Assembly (NCBI GenBank): GCA_025455005.1
Contig: JALONH010000011.1
Span: 1 to 64,000, forward strand
Reading direction: 5' to 3'
DNA length: 64,000 nucleotides
DNA from: Cytophagaceae bacterium
GTDB lineage: Bacteria > Bacteroidota > Bacteroidia > Cytophagales > Cytophagaceae
A program made the position numbers and the translations under genes. Shown piece by piece: positions 38,157 to 46,444 of the stretch; the first letter of the stretch is position 1, and each line of letters opens with the position of its first letter. The notes beneath the pieces are model-generated. The model searched no databases and was not told the origin of the DNA. It worked only from the letters and a program-made list of their open reading frames with translations.

Positions 38157-38173
38157 TTTAGACTAATTCTAAA
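38157..38173 (-). promoter_or_regulatory. Candidate Fur-like operator of the iron operon
   Basis: TTTAGA-CTAAT-TCTAAA is a 17-bp palindrome with seven of eight base pairs symmetric. It sits just downstream of the -7 box, where transcription should begin, ideal for a repressor. The operon content suggests Fur, but the motif has not been compared with a known set. Confidence 0.5.
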
Positions 38174-38179
38174 GTGATG

Positions 38180-38210
38180 CAAATCTATACTCTAAAATTG
38201 TATCTTGCAA
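38180..38210 (-). promoter_or_regulatory. Promoter of the DUF4856-imelysin-HTTM-receptor operon
   Basis: On the minus strand TTG (38208-38210), then 20 bases, then TAGATTTG (38180-38187) is a full match to the Bacteroidota TTG-N19/20-TAnnTTTG promoter. It gives a leader of roughly 95 bases before the ATG at 38076. Confidence 0.7.
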
Positions 38211-38263
38211 ATTATTTAGAAATATTTTAAATAAAAATAATACTCACTGTATATCAATCTTTT

Positions 38264-39886
38264 ATGAATAATACTGAATCAAAAAACTCTTCTTGGGGGA
38301 TCCGCCTTCCGCTTTTTCTTTCTATTACTTTAGTAATTGGAATCTTGGTTGGCTCATTGATGTCGGGAGATAAATCCCTTCAGGGCACATTGCCGTTACC
38401 GGAAAAACTAAGTGAGATACTTACATATATACAGCAAGATTATGTAGACACAGTGGATGTTAATGATCTGACAGATTTTACCATCACCAAATTGTTAGAA
38501 AAGTTGGATCCACATACGAGTTATGTTCCCATAAAAGATTTGGAGATGTCTCATGCTCAATTGGAAGGCGACTTTGAAGGTGTAGGGATAGAATTTAACA
38601 TCATCAAAGATACCATTTATGTTATTTCTCCAATCGCAGGAGGGCCCTCAGAAAAAGCGGGAATATTGGCCGGTGATAAAATTGTACGTATTCAAGATGA
38701 AAATGTGGGGGGTGTAGGATTTACATCATCGGATGTTTTTAAACGATTGCGGGGTAAAAAAGGCACTGAAGTAAAAATTGGGGTGGTACGGAATGGCAGC
38801 TCTGAAATCTTATACTATACTATAACAAGAGATAAAATACCTACCTACTCAGTAGAAGTGAGCTATATGATAGATGCTCAAACTGGATACATCAAAATAA
38901 GTCGATTTGCTGAAAATACAGCGGCCGAATTTAAAGATGCGGTTACTCAACTGAAGAATAAGGGGATGAAACAGCTCATGATTGATTTGAGAGATAACCC
39001 GGGGGGATATTTAAATCAAGCAACGGAAATCGCTGATGAAGTGCTATCCGGACAAAAGATGATTGTGTATACGGATGGTAAAAAAGACCAGTACGATCGT
39101 GAATACAAAGCCTTTTCAACCGGATTGTTCGAGGTAGGCGCCATTGTCATATTAATCAATGAAGGTAGTGCATCCGCATCTGAAATCGTTTCCGGAGCAG
39201 TTCAGGACCATGATCGGGGTATCATTGTAGGTAGGCGTTCATTTGGAAAAGGATTGGTTCAAGAAGTAAAACGATTAAAAGATGGTTCTGAACTTCGATT
39301 AACAATCTCCAGATATTATACCCCTTCTGGAAGATGTATACAAAAGCCCTATGAAAAGGATAAACCGGAAGCATATGAAGACGAAGTGATGGAACGGTAT
39401 AGCCACGGTGAATTATTTAATAAGGACAGTATAAAATTTAATGACACATTACAATATAAAACAGCAAAAGGAAGAATCGTATACGGAGGTGGTGGTATAA
39501 TGCCGGATATCTTTGTCCCAAGGGACACGAGCGATTATACCGAACTATTGAGTGGTCTATTTAATAAAAATATTATACGTGAATACACCTTGGACTATTA
39601 TCAAAAAAATAAAACACAATTAGAAAAATATTCTTTTAACGAGTATCAACAATCCTTCCAAGTGAGTTCCCCTATGTTTCAAGAATTATTAAGAAGAGCA
39701 ACTGCGGTTGGCATATACTATACCAATAAAGACGTAGAACGTTCACGACATAGTATTGAAACCTATGTTAAAGCTTATATTGCCAGAAGTATTTGGGGCA
39801 ATGCCGGATTTTACCCTATAGTCAATTTAAATGATGAAATTTACACGGAGGGCATAAAAGCGTTTTCTTCAAACGTATTGCGTTAA
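38264..39886 (+). CDS. CtpA-type S41 carboxy-terminal processing protease
   Basis: A 540-aa membrane-anchored or periplasmic serine protease. One N-terminal helix (about residues 12-30) is followed by a PDZ domain (about 90-180, with GVGIEFNIIKDTIYVISP) and the S41 catalytic domain. The nucleophile Ser lies in EGSASASEIVSGA and the catalytic Lys in RRSFGKGLVQE. A C-terminal helical extension follows. Family members trim or degrade envelope proteins. The gene is monocistronic and divergent from the iron operon, with 187 bases between them. Confidence 0.94.
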   Translation: MNNTESKNSSWGIRLPLFLSITLVIGILVGSLMSGDKSLQGTLPLPEKLSEILTYIQQDYVDTVDVNDLTDFTITKLLEKLDPHTSYVPIKDLEMSHAQLEGDFEGVGIEFNIIKDTIYVISPIAGGPSEKAGILAGDKIVRIQDENVGGVGFTSSDVFKRLRGKKGTEVKIGVVRNGSSEILYYTITRDKIPTYSVEVSYMIDAQTGYIKISRFAENTAAEFKDAVTQLKNKGMKQLMIDLRDNPGGYLNQATEIADEVLSGQKMIVYTDGKKDQYDREYKAFSTGLFEVGAIVILINEGSASASEIVSGAVQDHDRGIIVGRRSFGKGLVQEVKRLKDGSELRLTISRYYTPSGRCIQKPYEKDKPEAYEDEVMERYSHGELFNKDSIKFNDTLQYKTAKGRIVYGGGGIMPDIFVPRDTSDYTELLSGLFNKNIIREYTLDYYQKNKTQLEKYSFNEYQQSFQVSSPMFQELLRRATAVGIYYTNKDVERSRHSIETYVKAYIARSIWGNAGFYPIVNLNDEIYTEGIKAFSSNVLR

Positions 39887-39925
39887 TAGAAAAACAAAGT
39901 CGTTAACGTAAGGAGGACAATCCTA

Positions 39926-39946
39926 ACAGGTCAAAACTTTACCTGT
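39926..39946. other. Small hairpin in the S41-protease/cyclo-ligase gap
   Basis: ACAGGT and ACCTGT are separated by 9 bases, in the 142-base gap between two convergent stop codons. It is a weak terminator candidate without a T-run. No gene is seen in the rest of this gap. Confidence 0.35.
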
Positions 39947-40028
39947 ATTTGATTCTTCACAAAGTTCAACTAGTAATGAACAACAACCTCAGAATATTAA
40001 TGTAACCGTCATTGTATTAGCATAATGT

Positions 40029-40601
40029 TTAAAATCGATGGATGCCTTGGGGTGTAATAACACTATTTAACGCTACGTCCCATGCATCTACAAGAATTTC
40101 TTCTTCGATGGCTTCGTAAAATGAAATACCAATTTTTAGGGTATCAACTCTACACATTCTTAATAAAGCATCATAATACCCTTTACCATAGCCCACCCTA
40201 TGTCCATTTTTATCGAAGGCCAATAATGGAACAATAACTATATCTATTTCTGTTGGTGCTATCACTATTTTGTTTTTGGGTTCTTCTATTCCAAATTGAT
40301 TTTGAATCCAATCTGTTTGTTCATTAAATAAAACAACTTGTTGTTCCATGCTTCCCTTTTCGATAGAACTGGTACACCATTTTACGGAGGGATAAAGTGC
40401 CATAACTTCAGTATATAGAAAAGAGGTAATTGGTTCTTTAAGGCGATCTAATGTTTTGAAAAGATGAATACAGTGTACATCACTTAACGGTATTTCATTA
40501 ACAAAAAGATGTGCTATCAACCGGCTAAATAACCGTCGATCTTCTTCTGAAAGCAAGGCTCTTTGTTCTTTGAATCGTTTACGAATTTCATTTTTCATCA
40601 T
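40029..40601 (-). CDS. 5-formyltetrahydrofolate cyclo-ligase
   Basis: Converts 5-formyl-THF to 5,10-methenyl-THF with ATP, restoring an inhibitory folate store. The 190-aa protein shows the family pattern: N-terminal KNEIRKRFKEQRALLS, and near the C-terminus VPLLAFDKNGHRVGYGKGYYD with the phosphate-binding RVGYGKGYYD loop. The start at ATG 40601 (or the next codon) overlaps the bshC stop by 14 bases. A longer frame from 40634 would extend into bshC and is not needed. Confidence 0.94.
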   Translation of the reverse strand: MMKNEIRKRFKEQRALLSEEDRRLFSRLIAHLFVNEIPLSDVHCIHLFKTLDRLKEPITSFLYTEVMALYPSVKWCTSSIEKGSMEQQVVLFNEQTDWIQNQFGIEEPKNKIVIAPTEIDIVIVPLLAFDKNGHRVGYGKGYYDALLRMCRVDTLKIGISFYEAIEEEILVDAWDVALNSVITPQGIHRF

Positions 40602-42159
40602 AACACCACCATTCCATTTCAAATGTTCCATCAAACGGATGTTCTACTAGATTTGATATAACTTCTGCAGAATTAATATACCACGTCCAAAGGGACTCCT
40701 TACGTTCCATTAATCCATCATTGGGAAATATTTTTTCCTTTAGTTTTAAAACCTTTTGAATGGGTACATCTTGTTTCCGTTCTAATGCCTTTTGTACTTT
40801 CTTTTCCAAATCCAATAGCATTTTTTCAACTTTAACTCTATCCCCTTTTACTGTTGCCACCATCGTGGTATCTACAGTTAAGACTTTATGTTCAATAGCT
40901 GTCCATTGAGCCAATAACAAATTCTTTTCCTCCGTAAAATCGATAACCGTCTCGGTAAGCAATTGGGTTATTTTGGACCGAATCTTTTTCTCCTCGTCTG
41001 ATAATTCTTCAATTGTACAAGAATATTGTTTTAACATATTCCATTGTGTAACACTCATACCTCCTAAATGTAGCCGGGGGAATAATACCGGAAAAAAAGA
41101 ACCAAACGATTGAAACACCGGTAAAAGTTGGATCCAATACGCCATCTCACCCGGACCGCCTACATAAACAACATCAGGCAAAATAGTAGTTTCATAAACC
41201 GGACGCAAGACAACATTAGGACTGAAGTGTTCAGGACGTTGTTCTATCTCTTGTAATAATTCTGCTTCTGTCCATTGTTTATCTCCGGTAGGAACAAGAT
41301 AAGAATCTCCTTCTTTAACTAGTCTCTCTCTCCTATTATTGACTAAATAAAATAAGTTAATAGGCCGAACATAAACTTGTGTATCCCACCCCATGGCTTT
41401 AATTTTTTCTGTTGACGTTTGGGATGCCTCAAGGGCCGCTTGTTCAATAACCTCTTTTTTGAATAATGGAATACATTGTTGTTTTAAAGCAGCATCATCT
41501 CCATCTAATATTAGAATAGGGTAATCTTTAAATAATTCATGAACCAAACGCCGTGTAGCTTGGGATAAGGAAACGGATGTGGCATATACTTCTTTAACCC
41601 AAAAAGGAAAATCCGGAATGGTATCGAATAGTTCCGCGATACCGTCTGTCTTCATTCGCCCTACTGCTCCTGTTTGTTCCGTTATCCAAGTATATTCTTT
41701 AGAAAAAACGTGAAGCGATTGTATTTCTTGTATATCGTGATCTTCTGTAGCCATCCAAAAGACCGGAATGAATTTATTTTCAGGAAAATGAATCGAACAC
41801 CATTTACTGTATCGAATCGCTGCAATTATTTTTAATACTGTATAGAAAGGTCCTAAGCCAATACCGATTTGTTGGCCTGTAGTAATGGTGAAAGTAGTAG
41901 GTTGTATTAAGTCATTTACAAAGGGAGGAAGTGAAATACCGTCCGTTTGATATTGTTGTTGTAGTACGTCAACCAACAAGGGTCTATTCACTGGATAGTT
42001 GGACCTTTCCTGAATGGCTTTAGCGATACCTTCTTTGGTAGGAGAAAACGCTGTAAGTTCTGAGAAAGTGTCAGGACTAGAAATATAGGATCGAAATAAG
42101 GAAGAAAACTTTCCTTTTAAAGAATCAAATGAAGTACTGGTATGAAACGACAAAGACAT
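40588..42159 (-). CDS. bshC: Bacillithiol biosynthesis cysteine-adding enzyme
   Basis: Adds cysteine to glucosaminyl-malate to complete bacillithiol, a low-molecular-weight thiol of Firmicutes and Bacteroidota. Its 523 residues carry BshC signatures: TITTGQQIGIGLGPFYTVLKI, FWMATEDHDIQEI, GGPGEMAYWIQLLP and a long C-terminal coiled coil (about 395-480). I chose the ATG at 42159; the open frame upstream to a TTG would add a spurious hydrophobic leader to a cytosolic enzyme. It lies divergent from cysE-cysM, which make its substrate. bshA and bshB are not in the window. Confidence 0.94.
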   Translation of the reverse strand: MSLSFHTSTSFDSLKGKFSSLFRSYISSPDTFSELTAFSPTKEGIAKAIQERSNYPVNRPLLVDVLQQQYQTDGISLPPFVNDLIQPTTFTITTGQQIGIGLGPFYTVLKIIAAIRYSKWCSIHFPENKFIPVFWMATEDHDIQEIQSLHVFSKEYTWITEQTGAVGRMKTDGIAELFDTIPDFPFWVKEVYATSVSLSQATRRLVHELFKDYPILILDGDDAALKQQCIPLFKKEVIEQAALEASQTSTEKIKAMGWDTQVYVRPINLFYLVNNRRERLVKEGDSYLVPTGDKQWTEAELLQEIEQRPEHFSPNVVLRPVYETTILPDVVYVGGPGEMAYWIQLLPVFQSFGSFFPVLFPRLHLGGMSVTQWNMLKQYSCTIEELSDEEKKIRSKITQLLTETVIDFTEEKNLLLAQWTAIEHKVLTVDTTMVATVKGDRVKVEKMLLDLEKKVQKALERKQDVPIQKVLKLKEKIFPNDGLMERKESLWTWYINSAEVISNLVEHPFDGTFEMEWWCYDEK

Positions 42160-42217
42160 AAACGAAGATACTAAAAGCAAATGGATATATAGTAGAAGAA
42201 CTAAGTTCAAAGGCGAC

Positions 42218-42248
42218 TTGTTCCCATAAGAATAAAAGAATACCTTTG
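42218..42248 (+). promoter_or_regulatory. Promoter of cysE-cysM
   Basis: TTG (42218-42220), 20 bases, then TACCTTTG (42241-42248) fully matches the Bacteroidota primary promoter. The expected start of transcription is near 42255, about 27 bases before the cysE ATG. Confidence 0.7.
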
Positions 42249-42281
42249 TACCACTATCATTAACGATAAGTAATTGATACT

Positions 42282-43082
42282 ATGGATGCTAAATTTCTAG
42301 AAACCTTATTATATAAACATCAAACCTCAAAAGAATATCCCCCCAGTTCTGAAGTATGTCAGTGGGTAACCCGATTGATGTTGTTGATGTTTCCGGAGCA
42401 AACACAAACACAGTATCAATCCGTTAATGATATAAAACATGAACTAAAGCATCACGAGCGTACGTTAGTTGAGTTACTCACGCAAATGCAGGCTACAATA
42501 CCGCGTTCACCTGAGACTTTAGCGACTGAATTTATGAAAGCGCTACCCAGTCTATATCAACAACTGGTGTTAGATGTACAAGCAATTGTAGAAGGCGACC
42601 CGGCTGCACGTTCAGAATTTGAAGTGATTAGAGCGTATCCCGGTTTTTATGCCATAGTTTTTTACCGTTTGGCTCATCAATTATACTTGTTAGACATCCC
42701 ATTATTACCAAGAGTGATTGCAGAATATGCGCATTCTAAAACAGGTATAGATATTCATCCCGGAGCTCAAATTGGCAGTTATTTTTATATCGATCATGGA
42801 ACCGGTATTGTGATTGGAGAAACGGCGATAATAGGAGATCATGTAAAATTATACCAAGGTGTGACCTTAGGAGCACTAAGTGTGTCAAAAGATAAACAAG
42901 ATACAAAGCGCCATCCTACCATTGAAAGTCACGTGATCATTTATGCAGGCGCTACTATATTAGGTGGAGAAACAATAGTAGGGCATAACAGCGTAATTGG
43001 AGGGAATGCTTGGTTAACCGAAAGTGTTCCACCCTACACTAAAGTATACCACAAAGCACAAATTGACGTTCGTATCAGTTAA
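42282..43082 (+). CDS. cysE: Serine O-acetyltransferase
   Basis: Acetylates L-serine to O-acetylserine, committing it to cysteine. The 266-aa protein has an N-terminal helical domain (about 1-140) and left-handed beta-helix hexapeptide repeats (GIDIHPGAQIGSYFYIDHGT, then GIVIGETAIIGDHVKLYQGV). The catalytic His lies in IDHGTG. It is followed 16 bases later by cysteine synthase. The end VYHKAQIDVRIS differs from the canonical Ile-terminated tail that docks into CysK, so complex formation is uncertain. Confidence 0.95.
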   Translation: MDAKFLETLLYKHQTSKEYPPSSEVCQWVTRLMLLMFPEQTQTQYQSVNDIKHELKHHERTLVELLTQMQATIPRSPETLATEFMKALPSLYQQLVLDVQAIVEGDPAARSEFEVIRAYPGFYAIVFYRLAHQLYLLDIPLLPRVIAEYAHSKTGIDIHPGAQIGSYFYIDHGTGIVIGETAIIGDHVKLYQGVTLGALSVSKDKQDTKRHPTIESHVIIYAGATILGGETIVGHNSVIGGNAWLTESVPPYTKVYHKAQIDVRIS

Positions 43083-43098
43083 TACTACCGATTGAAGT

Positions 43099-43983
43099 AT
43101 GGCAAGTTTAGTAGACTTTATTGGCAATACGCCACTAGTAGAAATTAAAAAAATTTTGCATAAGCCCAACGTGCGACTATTCGCAAAGTTGGAAGGTCAT
43201 AATCCAGGAGGAAGCGTTAAAGATCGAGCGGCCCATGGAATGATTAAAGGAGCATTAGAACGGGGTGAATTGAAGCCCGGGATGAAGTTAATAGAGGCTA
43301 CCAGTGGTAATACCGGTATAGCATTAGCTATGATTGCTCGATTGTATGATTTAGAAATTGAATTGGTAATGCCAGAAAATTCAACCCGTGAACGAGTTTT
43401 AACGATGGAAGCATTCGGTGCTAAAGTAATTTTAACACCCGAATCCATAGGAATAGAAGGGGCACGAGATTATGCTGAGGCGCAAGTAGCGAAGGGTGGG
43501 TATGTTATGTTGAATCAATTTGCCAACCCGGATAATTATTTAGCACACTATACTACAACAGGCCCTGAAATTTGGAGGGATACCAACCGACAAATCACTC
43601 ATTTCGTCTCCTCCATGGGTACAACAGGTACCATAATGGGAACATCTTCATTTTTGAAAGGGGTGCGTCCTGAAATACAAATTATAGGCGTCCAACCTAC
43701 AGATGGATCTAGAATACCCGGAATACGTCGATGGCCAAAAGAATACTTACCAAAAATTTTCGATCCTACTAAAGTAGATAAAATCATAGATGTAAGCGAA
43801 GCCGATGCAAAAGCAATGGCAAATCGTCTGGCCAAAGAAGAAGGTATTTTTTCCGGAATGAGTAGTGGTGGAGCCATGGTAGCCGCTTTACAAATCGCGG
43901 ATTCTATCGATTCCGGAACTATTGTAAGTATTGTTTGCGACCGGGGGGACCGCTATTTATCCAGTGATTTATTTGGAGTGTAA
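43099..43983 (+). CDS. cysM: Cysteine synthase (CysM-like)
   Basis: PLP-dependent replacement of the acetyl group of O-acetylserine by sulfide (or thiosulfate in CysM enzymes). The 294 residues contain the PLP lysine in GGSVKDRAAHGMI, the substrate loop EATSGNTGIALAM, and the phosphate loop SSMGTTGTIMG. The compact length and motif pattern resemble CysM rather than CysK, which is a family-level judgement. It forms an operon with cysE, and bshC on the other strand would use the cysteine. Confidence 0.92.
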   Translation: MASLVDFIGNTPLVEIKKILHKPNVRLFAKLEGHNPGGSVKDRAAHGMIKGALERGELKPGMKLIEATSGNTGIALAMIARLYDLEIELVMPENSTRERVLTMEAFGAKVILTPESIGIEGARDYAEAQVAKGGYVMLNQFANPDNYLAHYTTTGPEIWRDTNRQITHFVSSMGTTGTIMGTSSFLKGVRPEIQIIGVQPTDGSRIPGIRRWPKEYLPKIFDPTKVDKIIDVSEADAKAMANRLAKEEGIFSGMSSGGAMVAALQIADSIDSGTIVSIVCDRGDRYLSSDLFGV

Positions 43984-44080
43984 TAAATGGTATATTTTAT
44001 TAATATATCTTTTCACTCTTGTTAACAGGAGGATACATAATAGTAATTAAACGATTTATAATTCAAAAAAATAAATTACT

Positions 44081-44611
44081 TTAAACCATTTTATTGGATA
44101 ATCGTTGAGATAATTCCTCTTTTATATAAGGCAATAAAGCACCTGTCATCTTCGGTTTTTGACGTAATAAAAGAGTTAAAGCATCCGTCTCCTTACCCGG
44201 AGCCAACGAAGAAATGGCATACGCTCGTCGCTCTGCCGATATGTTTCGATAGGAAGTAAACACTCCTTCTGTTATATATTTTAAATAAAAAAAATATTCC
44301 GCATCTATATCATGCCGATGGACTTGCTCATGAGCAATTAAATACAGCCACTCTAAAGGAGTTCTTTTCTTTTTAGAATAAAAAACTTTATTTCCTTTTA
44401 CTGTAGCAGAAAAAGTTCTGTCCAACTTTGTTATGCGACACCACCATCGATCGATAGTATTTAATTGTCCTTCTTCAAAGCTTACCCAAACCGTCTCTTT
44501 AAGGGATGGTGCACTTAAACCAAAAGCGGTAGTTAAAAATAATTGTAAAGGCTGTGTGAGTCGCCCGTTTTGATCAAGAAAATATTCCGGAGGACTCGTT
44601 GACTGTATCAA
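44081..44611 (-). CDS. Small HExxH (zincin-like) protein, unknown
   Basis: A 176-aa protein with no family I can name. The segment LIAHEQVHRHDID gives HExxH, the zinc-protease signature, and ISAERRAYAIS about 37 residues later offers a Glu that could be a third ligand, as in minimal gluzincins. There is no signal peptide or membrane helix. It starts at a TTG nine bases after the rimO stop codon; the frame closes just upstream, so no ATG alternative exists. Co-transcription with rimO is likely. Peptidase activity is inference. Confidence 0.6.
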   Translation of the reverse strand: MIQSTSPPEYFLDQNGRLTQPLQLFLTTAFGLSAPSLKETVWVSFEEGQLNTIDRWWCRITKLDRTFSATVKGNKVFYSKKKRTPLEWLYLIAHEQVHRHDIDAEYFFYLKYITEGVFTSYRNISAERRAYAISSLAPGKETDALTLLLRQKPKMTGALLPYIKEELSQRLSNKMV

Positions 44612-44620
44612 GAAATGACT

Positions 44621-45934
44621 TTATTTTATTACAGTTCCAAATAAATCAAACTCTGTTGCATCGTGAATATGTACGTTGGCAAAGTCTCCAATGCGTACAT
44701 ACGCCTCTTTAGCCTCAACTAATACTTCATTATCCACTTCCGGACTATCAAATTCCGTTCTACCAATAAAATAACCGGACTCCTTACGATCAAATAATAC
44801 TTTAAATGTTTTATCTACTTTCTTCTCATTCAATTGAAGTGAAATCCCTTCTTGAATGTCCATAATTGTAGCTTGACGTTCTTCTTTTAATGCCTGAGGG
44901 ACATCATCGACCATAGAAAAGGAATGCGTTTGATCTTCGTGAGAATAAGTAAATACACCTAAGCGATCAAAACGTTGCTTTTGTACAAAGTCACACAATT
45001 CTTCAAAATCTTTTTCTGTTTCCCCGGGATGTCCAACTATCATTGTAGTTCTGAAAGCAATATCGGGAACCGCATCTCGGATGGATTGAATAACATCTTC
45101 TGTTTTTTCTTTCGTTATACCCCTACGCATTAATTTCAGCATGTTCGAACTGGCATGTTGTAATGGCATGTCAATATAATTACAAACATTACTTCGTTCT
45201 TTTATTACATCGAGAACATCCATTGGAAAACCACTGGGATAGGCATATTGTAATCGTATCCAATCGATTCCTTCTACATCGGACAAGCGACGCATCAAAT
45301 CAGCAAGGTTGCGTTTACCATATAAATCTAATCCATAATAGGTAAGATCTTGCGCGATTAAAATCAATTCTTTAGTACCTCTTGCAGCTAAAGAGGCTGC
45401 TTCTTTTACTAATTCATCATATGGACGTGAAACATGTTTTCCACGCATAACTGGAATAGCGCAAAACGAACAAGGGCGGTCACATCCTTCCGAAATTTTT
45501 AAATACGCAAAGTGAGAAGGGGTAGTTAATAAGCGTTCGCCTACTAACTCATGTTTATAATTAGCTTTAAATTTTTTTAAAATAGCAGGTAATTCATTTG
45601 TGCCAAAGAAAGCATCTACTTGCGGAATTTCCCGTTCTAAGTCTTCTCTATAGCGTTGAACCAAACAACCGGATACATATACTTTATCGATGACACCTTG
45701 TTCCTTCGCATCTACATATCGTAAAATAGTATCGATTGATTCTTGTTTTGCATTGTCTATAAACCCACAGGTATTAATTACCACAACGTTCGCATCATCC
45801 GACGAAGACTCATGATCTGCCATGATACCATTTCCCCGCAATTGCGTCAATAAATTTTCAGAGTCTACTGTGTTTTTAGAACAACCTAATGTAACGATAT
45901 TTACTTTAGTAGTGGTATTGCCTTTTGCTTTCAC
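44621..45934 (-). CDS. rimO: Ribosomal protein S12 methylthiotransferase
   Basis: Radical-SAM enzyme that methylthiolates Asp of ribosomal protein uS12. The 437-aa protein has the N-terminal UPF0004 cluster domain (VTLGCSKNTVDSENLL), the radical-SAM CxxxCxxC in EGCDRPCSFCAIPVMRG, and a C-terminal TRAM domain (about 370-437). The YYGLDLYG and IRLQYAYP stretches favour RimO over MiaB. It starts with GTG three bases after a small lipoprotein gene and belongs to the ftsY transcript. Confidence 0.95.
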   Translation of the reverse strand: MKAKGNTTTKVNIVTLGCSKNTVDSENLLTQLRGNGIMADHESSSDDANVVVINTCGFIDNAKQESIDTILRYVDAKEQGVIDKVYVSGCLVQRYREDLEREIPQVDAFFGTNELPAILKKFKANYKHELVGERLLTTPSHFAYLKISEGCDRPCSFCAIPVMRGKHVSRPYDELVKEAASLAARGTKELILIAQDLTYYGLDLYGKRNLADLMRRLSDVEGIDWIRLQYAYPSGFPMDVLDVIKERSNVCNYIDMPLQHASSNMLKLMRRGITKEKTEDVIQSIRDAVPDIAFRTTMIVGHPGETEKDFEELCDFVQKQRFDRLGVFTYSHEDQTHSFSMVDDVPQALKEERQATIMDIQEGISLQLNEKKVDKTFKVLFDRKESGYFIGRTEFDSPEVDNEVLVEAKEAYVRIGDFANVHIHDATEFDLFGTVIK

Positions 45935-45937
45935 TTT

Positions 45938-46444
45938 TTAGTCCTCATATTTTGCGAGATAGTCAATGGTAAATTCCATCTCTGTTAATGAATCTTTTGT
46001 AATTATGATTGGGGAAAACCACCCGTCGTCATTTAATGGAGAATAGTATTGCTCGTTCTCTTTTACGAATACGGAATACATACCCGGTTTAAGGGGCAAT
46101 TGAAAATATCCGTCTTTGTCTGACTTGATAGAATCAATTAGTTTAGTATGAATTAATTTTATAAAAGATCCGGTACTAATTTCCGCTTCTTGAAAAGACG
46201 TAGCTTCAAATATATAGAGCTCTCGTTGAACGGCCATCACTCTTCCATTTCCTACTAATTTCCCTTGCTGATCAAACTGACCTTGTCGGAAAACTATATG
46301 TCCGGCTACTCCTTGTTTCGGTTTTGGTTGATCTTCCTCCAACGAGGCCTGCGTGTGCAGTACGGATTCTGCGCAGGATAATAATAAAAATACTACAATA
46401 AAGGAAAGGTAGTTAATTCTGAAATAAAGAGTCCACGAATTCAT
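45938..46444 (-). CDS. Small exported lipoprotein with carboxypeptidase-like beta domain
   Basis: A 168-aa predicted lipoprotein (lipobox LLLSCAE) from the ATG at 46444, which lies 32 bases inside the ftsY 3' end. It has one beta-sandwich stretch (GVAGHIVFRQGQF to GYFQLPLKPGMYSVFVKEN) of the carboxypeptidase-regulatory type that usually binds or spaces other domains. No catalytic motif is seen. Its place between ftsY and rimO is curious but carries no clear meaning. Confidence 0.75.
   Translation of the reverse strand: MNSWTLYFRINYLSFIVVFLLLSCAESVLHTQASLEEDQPKPKQGVAGHIVFRQGQFDQQGKLVGNGRVMAVQRELYIFEATSFQEAEISTGSFIKLIHTKLIDSIKSDKDGYFQLPLKPGMYSVFVKENEQYYSPLNDDGWFSPIIITKDSLTEMEFTIDYLAKYED

Noticed and set aside
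39887-40028. Possible RNA gene or remnant between S41 protease and cyclo-ligase
   Set aside because: Only one short weak hairpin, and no tRNA-like or conserved structure visible.
42160-42210. Upstream extension of bshC giving a hydrophobic leader
   Set aside because: BshC is cytosolic; the leader depends on a TTG start and the conserved protein begins after the ATG at 42159.
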